DNA of 64,000 nt from Bacillota bacterium (GCA_023457255.1 JAEWMB010000012.1:1-64000), one strand, 5' to 3'. Positions 15,292 to 26,041 are shown, counted from the stretch's first letter. Notes: a model not told the origin generated them from the sequence alone. Program-made: numbers and translations.

Positions 15292-18200
15292 ATGAGAAGA
15301 AGCATGAAAAAAGCGATTGCTTTGGGGATGGCAATTTTTATGACAGTCTCTGCTGTGCCGCCGCTTAAGGCATCGGCAGAAGAGGTAGCAACTATGGCAG
15401 CTAATATCCCGGCATTTCCGGGTGCTGAAGGCGGCGGAATGTACGCGAGCGGGGGGCGTGGCCAAGAGGTATATGTGGTAACAAACTTACAGGACTATAA
15501 AACAGGGGAGACACCAATTGAGGGTTCTTTACGTAATGGTCTAAAAAGTAACACAACAATTGTATTTCATGTAGCAGGAAATATTGAGTTAAAAGAAAGT
15601 CTACGTTTTAAAGGTTTAGAAAATATCACGATTGCAGGACAAACCGCACCAGGAGACGGGATTACTCTTTCCGGATGGGATACAAACATCAGTGATTCCA
15701 AAAATATTATTATTCGTTATATGCGTTTTAGACCAGGCGCTATCAATGTACATACCGGTGGCGATTCTATGGACGCATTGTGGGGACGTGACAATGATAC
15801 GTTTATCATAGACCATTGTTCTTTTAGCTGGAATACAGATGAAACACTTTCCCTATACCGTGGAGAAAATGGAACAGTTCAGTGGAGTATGATTTATGAG
15901 AGTCTCACACTCTCCGGACATTCCAAAGGACGGCATGGATATGGCGGAATTGCCGGTGGTGATAAGGTAACCTTCCACCATAATTTATACGCACATCATA
16001 CCTCAAGAAATCCTCGAATGGGTGGAGGATATGCAGGTTATGCGGATACAGCTCATGTGGCGGTAACTGAGATGTCAAACAATGTGATTTATAACTGGGG
16101 ATTTAATACCACTTATGGCGGCGGTTATACCTTCACTAATTTTAGAAATAACTACGAACTTGCAGGACCGGGGACAAGAGACAATGTGAAGAAATGGGTT
16201 ATAAATCCTGGGGAAGCCGGCAAATTAGGTGGTTTCTATATTGAAGGAAACTATCTAACTGATTATAGAAACAGAGAAGAAGGTGTTTTAACAGGTTGGT
16301 TAGATAATAATAACTCGGAATACATTCATTTTTCCGGGGATTTAAGTGGTGAGAACAAAACAGAATTTAAAGATGTACCATACACATCAACGGATAGTAC
16401 AGGTGTGAATCACGGTGTTGAGAATAAAGGCTTTGATTCCTTTGTTTTAAGTGAGGCAAATACCATACTATTTGAAGAAGTAGTTGCAAAGGCAGGTGCT
16501 ACGTATCCACGCAGAGATGCTCATGATGCAAGAATTGCTGCCGAAGTAGAGAATGGACTAGGCCGTTATATTAATACCGAACATCAAGTTGGAGATTATA
16601 TCTCTAAAAGCGGTGTCATTACAGCACAGCGGGAAGAAGATTTTGATAAAGACTGTGATGGAATGGCAGACGAATGGGAGCTTTTACATGGCTTGAATCC
16701 GGATGATTCTAGTGATAGAAATGGAACTGCACTTAGCCCGGAAGGCTATACAAACTTAGAAGTTTATTTAAACTCCTTAGTTGATATGGACTATGCGGCA
16801 GAAAATCCAACAGCAAAGATTGTTTCTCCTGCGAACAATGCATTTATCAAAGAAGGGGAGACCGTTACGGTAGCTGTTGATGTAAAGTCGGAATATGGAC
16901 ATCCGATTGATAAGGTAGATTTTTATTACAGTACGGAATATGAAACTACATTTGTTGGAACTATTAATGTTGCATCAGGAAGCTCTATTTCTGTGGGTGA
17001 TGGTGAACCAACAGTAGCAACGGGAGGCGCTTTAGAACACGAGGGGGAAGGAAGTTCTTCCGGCGGTGAGACCGAAGGTATTTATACAAAGGAAATCAGT
17101 GGTTTAAAGGATGGCTCTTATTATCTGATTGCGAAAGTTTATGATATCAAAGGAAATCAGACCTATACGACAGCATCGGAAATTCATGTGAATGCAGAGC
17201 AAGGTACGATAGGACCTGAGGGCTGGACAGGCACTGATATTGGAAATGTGGGAATTTCGGGCACTTCCAGTTATGTAGACGGAATTCTTACAGTCAAAGG
17301 AAATGGTAAGTTAGGAAAGTCAGAAGGAAGTGTGTCTGGAACAGAAGCATCAAGAGCAAATAAAGATGAGTTCCATTTTGTTTACAAAGAAGTGGAAGGA
17401 GACTTTGAAATTGTTGCAAAAATGGAGAGTATGAGTGCTGTAGATAATCATGCATTTGCAGGAATTATGATTAGGAATGGGTTAAGTGAAGATTCCGCAG
17501 CTGCAGCGCTTGGATTATCTTGGGTTAAGTATACGAATCTGCCTTGGTCGATGTATCTGGCAGGGCGCAGTGTTGATGGCGGTAATTTCAATGATATCAG
17601 TGAAACAATTGACAGCAAGGCAAATGCAGAAAAAGCAGGGATTCAGTTACAGCCGGATATTCCATTTAAGAATGGTGCTGATTTTGTTGGCTATTGGATG
17701 AAATTAGTTCGCAATGAAAATAAATTTACAGCATATAGTTCAGCCGATGGAATCATGTGGACAAAGATTGGCGAAAGAACGATTGAAATGAATAACCGAG
17801 TTTATGTAGGATTTGCAGCAGATAGCAATAAAGTAGCAAATGACATAGAACAGTTGAACACTGCTCGTTTTTCTAATGTAAAAATAAATAATGAATTTTA
17901 TGATGTAACTTATAATATGACAGACTTGGAAGTTATAGGTGCACCTAGTAAAGTAGCTGCCGGAGAGGACTTGCACTTTAGTATTACTGCGCAGGAGGGT
18001 AAGAAAGTACCTGAAACAGTAGATGTTACAATGAATGGTGATACAAAAGCAGTTGCCGTTGAGATCCTTGATAAGTTAGAGGGTAAGGTAGTTGTAAATG
18101 ATGTAACAGGAGATATTACAATTACAGCGAAGGCAGAAGATGACCTTGAAGCTGCAAAGCAGGTAGATTTTACGGTAAAGGATGCCGGAAAATTTTTAAG

Positions 18201-21200
18201 TATTACTTGGAATGATAAGGCAATGTTATTAAATCAAACTGCAGCAGCAGGCAAGATGACGAAAAATGTCAATCCAGGAAGCGAAGAATTCGCAAGAGAT
18301 GTAAGCTATATTTTATTTCCGGAGACAACCGATGCACAGAAGATGGAACTGGATATAACAATCACAGGTGCTGTAGATGAAGATACTCAAAAAGGGTTAT
18401 TTGCCGGTGTATTCCAAGCAGATGGAGTGGCTGAGAATTTCTTATCCTTAGGTTTTAGAAATACACTAAAAGAAAACTTAACAGGATACTGGATAAAGAA
18501 TACTGGTTCTGCTGGAAATGGAAGCAGCTCTGTAAATAATGGTAGTCCAGTAACAAAGCCAGCCTATAAACTTGGAGAAACCTACCATGTGGTATTTGAA
18601 AAAATATCACTCGGCTTAACAGAGGTGTATCAGGTAAGTTATACAGGTATTGATGTGAATGGTGCTCCGATTGATGCTTATAAGTTATTTAAAGCGAGTG
18701 AAAGTAATTTAAGTTCGGATGTTATCGTTCAGTACGGTCTTGCATTAACAGGAGTTTCTGCTAAGATTGAGAATTTAAAATTAACAGATTCTAAAAACAG
18801 AGTACTTTACGATCAGAATTCTATTATTAAACCGGCAGTTGTTGACAAGGATGGATTTTTAGAAGTATCGGAAGTTGGTACGACTATAATCTTAGATCAA
18901 AAGGCAACCCAAGGACAAATAACAAAGAATGCAGAAACTCCGGCAAAGAACGCCAGTTATTATGTATTCCCTGCAACGGCGGAATATCATAAGATGACTC
19001 TGGACCTGATTGTAAAAGATTATTATATTACCGGGGAACCAGGAAAATCTACAGGTTTATTCGTTGGTGCATTCCAATTAAATAGTCCTCAAAACTTTGT
19101 TTCCTTAGGACTTAGAGGATATGAGCCAAGTGTTGGAACCGATGCATTATCTCCATACTGGGTTAAGGATACCGGTAAGGCAGGAAATGGAAGTCCTAAA
19201 TATGTAGTAGATAAAGATGTTACTTATAATCTGACCTTTGAAAAGAAGGACGATGGCTTCTGGGGGTATTTCACCAATACGGCTACTGGAGTTACTGATA
19301 AAAAACAATTTAAGTTAAGCGAAATGAAGCTGACATTAGAGGATGAGGTGTCCTTTGGTATCGCACTTATTGGAGCAAAAGCAGAGATAAGAAACGTTAA
19401 GTTAGAGGATGCGAAAGGAAACGTTCTTTATGATCAGAATAACTTTGTTTCAGAAGCAGGTACAGCACCAACTGTAACAGAGATAACTTCTGCAAAAGTG
19501 AATGATGATAGAACTGCAATTGAACTCTCCTGGAATGGAAATGGAGCCGCAGGAGACGGAAGATATGTAGTAGAGGTCAGCAAAGATAATGGAAACTATA
19601 TAAAAGCAGCAGAAACAAAAGAGACATCTTATTCTTATGAGATATCCGGAAGCGGTGCTTACAAATTCAAGGTTTACGGTATCTGCGGTGATCAGCTGAC
19701 AGAAGCAGTCTATTCTGAAATTGTAAACTATAAGGCACCGATCACGGCACCAACGAACTTAAAGACATCAAATCTGGATGAAGTTTTAACCATTAGCTGG
19801 AATGCGGCAGATGGAGTGGATTCCTATGAAATATACCGTGCAGGCTCCAGAGAAGGAAAGTTTATAAAAGTTGGAGAGTCAGTTACCACGACTTTTGTGG
19901 ATCGGAACTTTGAATTGGAACAGCCATATTACTATTATGTAATATCGATAGGAGAGGATAATAGCAGTAATCCATCTGAGAAGGTATTTATTATGGCTTC
20001 CCAAGGACATACCGGAGAATATGTATACGGAAAAGAAGCTCCGGCAGTTCAAATTACACAAAAACCAAATGATACTGTGTTCGAAGATAAGATTACGTTA
20101 GCAGGAAAGATTGATACCGATGCGGCTGTAACACTCTTTGTAAACGGTCGGCAAATGGAAGATGCGAATCAAGATTTTACATTTGAAATTGCATTAGAAG
20201 CAGGAAGAAATGAAGTAGTTTTAGTTGTGAAAGCAGAAGACGGCAGAACTACAAGAAAAGTATTCACTTTTGTTTATTTGGTAAAATACGATATCATGGT
20301 AGATGCTTCCTTTACAGGCAGCAATGGAGAACTTGTGGATGGAATCCCTACGTACCGTACCGTACAAGCAGCAGTTGATGCGGCAGGCGAAAAGGGAACT
20401 GTAATCTTTATTAAGAATGGAAGGTATTATGAAAAACTGACCATTAATAAAAAGAATATTTCCTTACTTGGTGAGGATAGCAGCGATACAGTATTATATT
20501 ATGATGTTGCATCCGGGACGCCAAAAGGAGATGGCACTACCTATGGAACCAGCGGAAGTGCAAGTGTTACTGTCAATGGAAGTGCACAAGGCTTTACTGC
20601 CGAGAATCTAACTATTTCGAATGAATTTGATTATGTCAATTCAACGATTGATGGAAAGCAGGCGGTGGCATTATATAATAACTCCAATGAATCTGTATTT
20701 GTTAATGTAAGGCTTCTTGGATATCAGGATACCCTTTGTGCAAATCAGAATAGTCAGTATTATTATAACTGCTATATTGAGGGAAATGTAGATTATATCT
20801 TTGGCGGTGCAAAAGCAGTATTCGAAGATTGTGATATTGTTACCCTATTGCCTGGATATGTAACAGCGGCAAGTACGGAAGCAGCACAAGAGTTTGGATA
20901 TGTATTTATTAACAGCAGAATTTTAGGCGCCAAAGGCTTAGCGGCAAATACGGTATATCTGGCACGGCCTTGGAGAGCAAATGCATCTGTAACCTATATT
21001 GACTGCTACTTAGAGGATGTAGTAAGAGCTGACGGATATATCGATATGAGTGGCAATAGCTACAAGACAGCACGTTTTGCAGAGTATGGCTCCTATGGTC
21101 CGGGATTTGCAGTAAATCAAAATCGTATTCAGCTTTCGAAGGAAGAGGCAGTACGCTATGAGAAATCTGTTATTTTTGGAAGTTTTGACGTAGATGCTAA

Positions 21201-21951
21201 GTTAGAAGTAATGTCTAATTCCTATGCGAACGATACTGAAACACCAGGCCCGACAGAAACACCAAATCCGACAGAAACACCAAACCCAACAGAAACACCA
21301 GATCCAACGGAAGCACCAAGCATAACGGTGACACCAACCCAAGTACCAAGCCCAACTCCGATAAAAGAGCTGACGAAAGAAGAGATTATAGAGCATTTAG
21401 CACCAAAGCGCACAGGTTCTCTTTATACCGGCGGTAAGACTTCTAACTTAGGATGGTTTGGATTAAAGCTTCCAAAGAATGTTGTGAAAGTAGCTGACTT
21501 TGAAAAAGAGACATTAAGTAAGTTAGGTGAAGGAATCGTACCGATTCAGATTACCTATACTTCCAATAAACCAAACATTGTAACCGTTAAGCAAAATGGT
21601 CGTCTGATTGCGAAGGAATCCGGTGTTGCTATCATAACAGCCACGGTAACAATGCAGGATGGTACGACGGAGGTTTATACCAGAAAGCTATCGGTGAAAA
21701 AGGCAACTGTAGACTTTGTGGAAAGTACTGTACGTATGAAAGTGGGAGAAGAAGCGGTATTTGAAGTTAAAGTAAACGGTTTGGATGAAGATAGTATTAT
21801 CTGGATGTCAAGTAAAAAGGACGGAGCAGTTGTTAAGAAAAACCCAGGAAGTACTACTGCAACCATTAAGGCAGTATCTCCAAAGACAGATTGGATTTAT
21901 GTCCTTGTCGATGGAGTGAAGAAAACAATAAAAGTTATTATTGAAGAATAA
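15292..21951 (+). CDS. Secreted bifunctional pectate lyase (PL1) - pectin methylesterase (CE8)
   Basis: This 2219-residue secreted enzyme has a signal peptide in residues 1-30 and an AGGAGG ribosome site. A PL1-type parallel beta-helix opens with AFPGAEGGG near 42 and runs to about 430. A calcium-binding DKDCDGMADEWE segment follows near 450. Next come an Ig-like module, a DUF1349-like region (about 640-870), two tandem copies of a roughly 200-residue beta-sandwich (about 955-1385; each carries a YWxKxTGxAGNGS motif and ends VLYDQN) and FN3-like modules. The CE8 domain (about 1665-1965) has QAVAL, GYQDTL, the catalytic Asp in VDYIFG near 1833 and ARPWR near 1891. A Pro-Thr linker and Ig-like C-terminus end it. 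It should demethylate pectin and cleave the homogalacturonan product outside the cell. Confidence 0.92.
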   Translation: MRRSMKKAIALGMAIFMTVSAVPPLKASAEEVATMAANIPAFPGAEGGGMYASGGRGQEVYVVTNLQDYKTGETPIEGSLRNGLKSNTTIVFHVAGNIELKESLRFKGLENITIAGQTAPGDGITLSGWDTNISDSKNIIIRYMRFRPGAINVHTGGDSMDALWGRDNDTFIIDHCSFSWNTDETLSLYRGENGTVQWSMIYESLTLSGHSKGRHGYGGIAGGDKVTFHHNLYAHHTSRNPRMGGGYAGYADTAHVAVTEMSNNVIYNWGFNTTYGGGYTFTNFRNNYELAGPGTRDNVKKWVINPGEAGKLGGFYIEGNYLTDYRNREEGVLTGWLDNNNSEYIHFSGDLSGENKTEFKDVPYTSTDSTGVNHGVENKGFDSFVLSEANTILFEEVVAKAGATYPRRDAHDARIAAEVENGLGRYINTEHQVGDYISKSGVITAQREEDFDKDCDGMADEWELLHGLNPDDSSDRNGTALSPEGYTNLEVYLNSLVDMDYAAENPTAKIVSPANNAFIKEGETVTVAVDVKSEYGHPIDKVDFYYSTEYETTFVGTINVASGSSISVGDGEPTVATGGALEHEGEGSSSGGETEGIYTKEISGLKDGSYYLIAKVYDIKGNQTYTTASEIHVNAEQGTIGPEGWTGTDIGNVGISGTSSYVDGILTVKGNGKLGKSEGSVSGTEASRANKDEFHFVYKEVEGDFEIVAKMESMSAVDNHAFAGIMIRNGLSEDSAAAALGLSWVKYTNLPWSMYLAGRSVDGGNFNDISETIDSKANAEKAGIQLQPDIPFKNGADFVGYWMKLVRNENKFTAYSSADGIMWTKIGERTIEMNNRVYVGFAADSNKVANDIEQLNTARFSNVKINNEFYDVTYNMTDLEVIGAPSKVAAGEDLHFSITAQEGKKVPETVDVTMNGDTKAVAVEILDKLEGKVVVNDVTGDITITAKAEDDLEAAKQVDFTVKDAGKFLSITWNDKAMLLNQTAAAGKMTKNVNPGSEEFARDVSYILFPETTDAQKMELDITITGAVDEDTQKGLFAGVFQADGVAENFLSLGFRNTLKENLTGYWIKNTGSAGNGSSSVNNGSPVTKPAYKLGETYHVVFEKISLGLTEVYQVSYTGIDVNGAPIDAYKLFKASESNLSSDVIVQYGLALTGVSAKIENLKLTDSKNRVLYDQNSIIKPAVVDKDGFLEVSEVGTTIILDQKATQGQITKNAETPAKNASYYVFPATAEYHKMTLDLIVKDYYITGEPGKSTGLFVGAFQLNSPQNFVSLGLRGYEPSVGTDALSPYWVKDTGKAGNGSPKYVVDKDVTYNLTFEKKDDGFWGYFTNTATGVTDKKQFKLSEMKLTLEDEVSFGIALIGAKAEIRNVKLEDAKGNVLYDQNNFVSEAGTAPTVTEITSAKVNDDRTAIELSWNGNGAAGDGRYVVEVSKDNGNYIKAAETKETSYSYEISGSGAYKFKVYGICGDQLTEAVYSEIVNYKAPITAPTNLKTSNLDEVLTISWNAADGVDSYEIYRAGSREGKFIKVGESVTTTFVDRNFELEQPYYYYVISIGEDNSSNPSEKVFIMASQGHTGEYVYGKEAPAVQITQKPNDTVFEDKITLAGKIDTDAAVTLFVNGRQMEDANQDFTFEIALEAGRNEVVLVVKAEDGRTTRKVFTFVYLVKYDIMVDASFTGSNGELVDGIPTYRTVQAAVDAAGEKGTVIFIKNGRYYEKLTINKKNISLLGEDSSDTVLYYDVASGTPKGDGTTYGTSGSASVTVNGSAQGFTAENLTISNEFDYVNSTIDGKQAVALYNNSNESVFVNVRLLGYQDTLCANQNSQYYYNCYIEGNVDYIFGGAKAVFEDCDIVTLLPGYVTAASTEAAQEFGYVFINSRILGAKGLAANTVYLARPWRANASVTYIDCYLEDVVRADGYIDMSGNSYKTARFAEYGSYGPGFAVNQNRIQLSKEEAVRYEKSVIFGSFDVDAKLEVMSNSYANDTETPGPTETPNPTETPNPTETPDPTEAPSITVTPTQVPSPTPIKELTKEEIIEHLAPKRTGSLYTGGKTSNLGWFGLKLPKNVVKVADFEKETLSKLGEGIVPIQITYTSNKPNIVTVKQNGRLIAKESGVAIITATVTMQDGTTEVYTRKLSVKKATVDFVESTVRMKVGEEAVFEVKVNGLDEDSIIWMSSKKDGAVVKKNPGSTTATIKAVSPKTDWIYVLVDGVKKTIKVIIEE

Positions 21952-22015
21952 AATTTCTCAGAAAAAAGGCAAATGAGCATTCCTCATAAAGATGGTTTTG
22001 CTGTGCCTGAAGATA

Positions 22016-22050
22016 AGCCGTAGGATTTAGAGTCCTACGGCTTTTTCTTG
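22016..22050 (+). terminator. Terminator of the pectinase gene
   Basis: A perfect 10-bp stem (AGCCGTAGGA at 22016-22025 with its complement at 22033-22042) with a 7-base loop is followed by TTTTTCTT. It ends the pectinase transcript. Confidence 0.92.
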
Positions 22051-22148
22051 CCTAAAAGAGGAAAGAGAGTTTTTTATAGAGAATTTCTTTATTCTGTGAG
22101 AGGAAAGAAAATAATAGTAATAGCAATGATAAAAACAGGCAACAATTT

Positions 22149-22172
22149 AAGTAGCAGTGATGCTACTTTTAT
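22149..22172 (+). terminator. Small terminator-like hairpin upstream of the DUF3787-like gene
   Basis: AGTAGCA (22150-22156) and TGCTACT (22161-22167) flank a GTGA loop and are followed by TTTATT. It lies about 35 bases before the next start codon. It may be a weak terminator or an attenuator for the small-protein/PFOR transcript. Confidence 0.5.
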
Positions 22173-22204
22173 TCGGAATTATTTAATAGGAATGGAGGCT
22201 TGAC

Positions 22205-22399
22205 ATGATACATCAAAAAGAAGAAAAATTACAGGGAAAAGATAATAAACGTCTTAATGCTTGTGATCCCACCAACAATGAAGGAACTGCGGCATGGCAG
22301 AATTCAGAGGATAATTATAGAGTGGATCAGGTGAATAAACCATCACTGGATAGCGTTATTGACGCCAAAAACTGGGTCGATGACGGAAGTAAATTGTAG
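22205..22399 (+). CDS. DUF3787-like small protein
   Basis: This 64-residue acidic/polar protein has a strong ATGGAGG ribosome site. Its C-terminal half (TAAW near 29, then V-x-x-PS-x-x-x-V and AK-x-WVD) matches what I recall of the DUF3787 small-protein family in clostridia, whose role is unknown. There is no signal peptide or membrane segment. It ends 16 bases before the PFOR start, so the two are almost surely co-transcribed. That suggests a role connected with central redox metabolism, but this is inference. Confidence 0.6.
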   Translation: MIHQKEEKLQGKDNKRLNACDPTNNEGTAAWQNSEDNYRVDQVNKPSLDSVIDAKNWVDDGSKL

Positions 22400-22415
22400 A
22401 ATGGAGGAATTATAA

Positions 22416-25400
22416 ATGTCAAAGATTGAAATGACAGTTGATGGAAATACTGCGGCGGCTTATGCGGCCTATGCTTTTACGGATGTAGCTACGATATATC
22501 CAATTACGCCTTCCTCCGGAATGGCTGAATTATCCGATGAATGGTCGGCAAATGGAAGAAAGAATATATTCGGTCAGGAAGTAAATGTAGTGGAAATGCA
22601 ATCAGAGGCAGGAGCCTCAGGCTCCTTTCATGGTTCTTTACAGGCAGGTGCGCTGACAACTACCTTTACTGCCTCTCAGGGATTACTTTTAATGATACCG
22701 AATATGTACCGGGTTGCAGGTGAACAATTACCCGGTGTGATTCACGTAAGTGCAAGAGCGCTTGCTACCCATGCATTAAGTATTTTTGGTGATCACCAGG
22801 ATGTGATGGCAACCAGGCAGACAGGCTGTGCCATGCTGGCCTCCGGCTCTGTTCAAGAGGTAGCGGATCTTGCAGCAGTCGCCCACTTATCAGCCATTAA
22901 AGGAAGACTTCCATTTGTTCATTTTTTCGACGGATTTCGTACCAGCCATGAGGTGCAGAAAATAGAAACCTTAGAATACAGGGATTATTTGGAGTTGGTA
23001 GATATGGAGGCAGTGAGAGCATTCCGAAACAGAGCTCTTTCTCCGAATCATCCGGTAACCCGTGGTACTGCCCAAAACGCTGATATTTATTTTCAAGGGA
23101 GAGAAGCGGCAAATCCTTTCTATCAAAATATTATACCAATTGTACAGGAGTACATGAGAATAATCGGTGAAAGAACCGGAAGAAGTTATAACCTATTTGA
23201 TTATTATGGAGCGTTGGATGCAGAGTACCTTATCATAGCGATGGGTTCCGTCACTGAGACCATTGAGCAGGCCATAGATTATTTTAATACGAAGGGTGAA
23301 AAATACGGACTAATTAAGGTAAGACTGTATCGTCCATTTTCTGTTGAGCATTTTATTAATTTAATACCGGACACAGTAAAGGCAATTGCAGTACTTGACC
23401 GAACCAAGGAGCCGGGATCTGTGGGAGAGCCACTTTATTTGGATGTATGTACCGGATTACAAGGCATGAGTAAAGCACCGATTGTTGTAGGAGGCAGATA
23501 TGGGCTGGCATCTAAGGATACCACACCGAATCAGATTGCCAGTGTATATGAAAACTTAAAAAAAGAACAGCCAAAGAATTCCTTTACCATAGGTATCAAC
23601 GATGATGTTACAAATACATCTCTTCCAGCGATAGAAGAAATCAATATGGAACAGGAAGGACTCATTGCTTGCCAGCTTTGGGGACTTGGATCGGATGGTA
23701 CTGTGGGTGCCAATAAACAGGCGATTAAAATTATAGGAGAGCACTCCGATCTAAATGTTCAGGCATACTTTGATTATGACTCTAAAAAATCCGGTGGACT
23801 TACGGTTTCACACTTAAGGTTTGGAAAGAAACCAATTAAATCCATATATTTAGTAACACATGCAGATTATGTAGCATGTCATAATCAGTCCTATGTAAAC
23901 AAATATGATTTATTAAAAAACTTAAAGCCTGGTGGTATATTTGTTCTCAATACCCAATGGGAGGAAGAGGAACTGGAGATAAATCTGCCCTTATCCATGA
24001 AGAGAAAATTAGCCGAAAAAAATACTCAGTTTTATACGATCAATGCGATCAAAATAGCAGAGGAAATCGGACTGGGTAATCGAATTAACATGGTGATGCA
24101 GGGTGCCTTTTTTAAACTAATCAATGTATTGCCGGAAAAAGTATATCTGGAAGAATTGAATCATGTAATAGGAAAAATGTATGGAAAAAAAGGCGAAAAA
24201 GTAGTAAAGATGAATCAGGATGCGGTTGGTCAGGGTATTAAAGCGATTCATAAAGTTACAATCCCGGATAGCTGGAAGGAGATAAGGGAGAATGAGAAGA
24301 CGGAGGAGAAGGAGCCTGATTTTATCCGTAACATTATGAGGCCTATGTCAGAATTAAAAGGCGGTGAGTTACCTGTCAGTGCTTTTACAGACAGGGAAGA
24401 TGGAACTTTTCCTTCCGGAACCACTGCCTATGAAAAGCGCGGTATTGCTGTGAATGTACCTGAATGGATAGCAGAGCGCTGTATTCAGTGTAACCAATGT
24501 GCTTATGTCTGTCCCCACGCTGTCATTCGTCCCTTCTTAATAAATGAAGAAGAATTAGCAAAAGCACCGGGTACATTTGTTACAAAAGGGGCTTCCGGAA
24601 AAGCCTATGAAGGACTTCAATTTAAAATCCAAATAAGTCCAATGGATTGTACCGGATGTGGTAACTGTGCTGATGTCTGTCCGGCAAAAGGAAAAGCACT
24701 GATCATGCAGCCAATCGGAACACAGATACCAAAAGAAGTGGAACATTGGAAGTTTGTTTCGGAAGAAGTTAGTTTCAAGGAAAATCTGTCCTATGGCCCG
24801 TCTTATAAGGATACCCAGTTTAAAACTCCGTTAATAGAATTTTCAGGTGCTTGTGCCGGCTGCGGGGAAACTCCTTATATTAAGCTGATTACACAACTTT
24901 TTGGAGAACGTATGATGATTGCAAATGCAACCGGATGTTCCTCCATATGGGCTGCCTCCGCACCAAGTACTGCATACACAATGAATCAAGAAGGAAAAGG
25001 ACCTTCCTGGGCAAATTCTCTGTTCGAGGACAATGCGGAATATGGATTTGGTATGTATCTTGCAGTGAAGCAGATACGAAATAAAATAGAAATGAATATG
25101 CGCCGACTAATTGATTTAAATGTAGAAGAAAGAGTGAAAGAAGCTTTCTATGACTGGCTGCATTATAAAGAAGATGGTAAATCATCGGAAGAAGCCAGTA
25201 AAAAAGTAACGGATTTACTGGAGAATTTTATATCTACGGATGCTGAAACCGAACAATTGGTAAGTGAGATTAAAGAAAACAAAGATTATCTGACAAAACG
25301 CTCCATATGGCTAGTAGGCGGTGACGGATGGGCTTATGATATCGGATATGGTGGCCTTGACCATGTTTTAGCCTCCGGGGAAGACATCAATGTACTGGTA

Positions 25401-25967
25401 TTTGATACGGAAGTTTATTCTAATACGGGCGGGCAGTCATCAAAATCTACTCCGACAGGTGCTATTGCTAAGTTTGCCACATCGGGTAAAAAACAAGGAA
25501 AGAAGGACTTGGGAAGGATGATGATGACCTATGGCAATGTATATGTTGCCCAGGTCGGAATCCACGCAGATAACACTCAACTCGTTAAAACGCTAAGGGA
25601 AGCGGAAAGCTATCCCGGACCATCCCTTATTATCGCATACTCACCATGCATCAATCATGGTATCAAGGAGGGTATGGGGCGAAGTATGGCAACGATTAAA
25701 AAAGCGGTACAGGCAGGATATTGGCATCTCTATCATTATAATCCGGCATTAAGGGAAGAAGGGAAGAATCCTTTTATACTGGACTCTAAGGAGCCTGCGG
25801 AAAGTTTTCGTGATTTTATTATGGGACAGGTTCGATACAGTGCTTTGGAAAAAGCCTTTCCAAAGCAGGCAGAAGAACTGTTTATAAGAGCAGAAAAACA
25901 GGCCAAAGAGCGATATGAGATTTATAAGCAGATGGCATCGGAAGCACCGATAAATGCATTAGAATAA
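22416..25967 (+). CDS. nifJ: Pyruvate:ferredoxin (flavodoxin) oxidoreductase
   Basis: This 1183-residue single-chain PFOR has the full family length. It oxidises pyruvate with CoA to acetyl-CoA and CO2 and reduces ferredoxin in the cytoplasm. Domain I starts with the TPP-contacting YPITPSSGMAE (residues 28-38). Two [4Fe-4S] motifs appear at about 689-700 (CIQCNQCAYVCP) and 745-756 (CTGCGNCADVCP). The C-terminal ThDP domain has the proximal-cluster CAGCGE motif near 812 and GGDGWAYDIG with NTGGQSSKSTPTG near 968-1010. A GGAGG ribosome site precedes the start. This is a key enzyme of anaerobic fermentation and usually highly expressed. Confidence 0.97.
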   Translation: MSKIEMTVDGNTAAAYAAYAFTDVATIYPITPSSGMAELSDEWSANGRKNIFGQEVNVVEMQSEAGASGSFHGSLQAGALTTTFTASQGLLLMIPNMYRVAGEQLPGVIHVSARALATHALSIFGDHQDVMATRQTGCAMLASGSVQEVADLAAVAHLSAIKGRLPFVHFFDGFRTSHEVQKIETLEYRDYLELVDMEAVRAFRNRALSPNHPVTRGTAQNADIYFQGREAANPFYQNIIPIVQEYMRIIGERTGRSYNLFDYYGALDAEYLIIAMGSVTETIEQAIDYFNTKGEKYGLIKVRLYRPFSVEHFINLIPDTVKAIAVLDRTKEPGSVGEPLYLDVCTGLQGMSKAPIVVGGRYGLASKDTTPNQIASVYENLKKEQPKNSFTIGINDDVTNTSLPAIEEINMEQEGLIACQLWGLGSDGTVGANKQAIKIIGEHSDLNVQAYFDYDSKKSGGLTVSHLRFGKKPIKSIYLVTHADYVACHNQSYVNKYDLLKNLKPGGIFVLNTQWEEEELEINLPLSMKRKLAEKNTQFYTINAIKIAEEIGLGNRINMVMQGAFFKLINVLPEKVYLEELNHVIGKMYGKKGEKVVKMNQDAVGQGIKAIHKVTIPDSWKEIRENEKTEEKEPDFIRNIMRPMSELKGGELPVSAFTDREDGTFPSGTTAYEKRGIAVNVPEWIAERCIQCNQCAYVCPHAVIRPFLINEEELAKAPGTFVTKGASGKAYEGLQFKIQISPMDCTGCGNCADVCPAKGKALIMQPIGTQIPKEVEHWKFVSEEVSFKENLSYGPSYKDTQFKTPLIEFSGACAGCGETPYIKLITQLFGERMMIANATGCSSIWAASAPSTAYTMNQEGKGPSWANSLFEDNAEYGFGMYLAVKQIRNKIEMNMRRLIDLNVEERVKEAFYDWLHYKEDGKSSEEASKKVTDLLENFISTDAETEQLVSEIKENKDYLTKRSIWLVGGDGWAYDIGYGGLDHVLASGEDINVLVFDTEVYSNTGGQSSKSTPTGAIAKFATSGKKQGKKDLGRMMMTYGNVYVAQVGIHADNTQLVKTLREAESYPGPSLIIAYSPCINHGIKEGMGRSMATIKKAVQAGYWHLYHYNPALREEGKNPFILDSKEPAESFRDFIMGQVRYSALEKAFPKQAEELFIRAEKQAKERYEIYKQMASEAPINALE

Positions 25968-25984
25968 GAATAAAAAAATATTGT

Positions 25985-26030
25985 AGCCGGCTTCCTCTTT
26001 TTCACTGATTAAAGAGGAAGCCGGCTTACA
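25985..26030. terminator. Bidirectional terminator between PFOR and the convergent SDR
   Basis: A 16-bp inverted repeat (AGCCGGCTTCCTCTTT at 25985-26000 and its complement at 26011-26026) has a 10-base loop. It sits between two converging genes. The A/T-rich flanks (TTGT on the left, TTACATT on the right) are modest, but the stem is very stable. Confidence 0.85.
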
Positions 26031-26041
26031 TTAAATAACTA

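Noticed and set aside
21202..21413. Open frames on the opposite strand of the pectinase linker
   Set aside because: They are produced by the repetitive Pro-Thr codons read backwards and lack ribosome sites.
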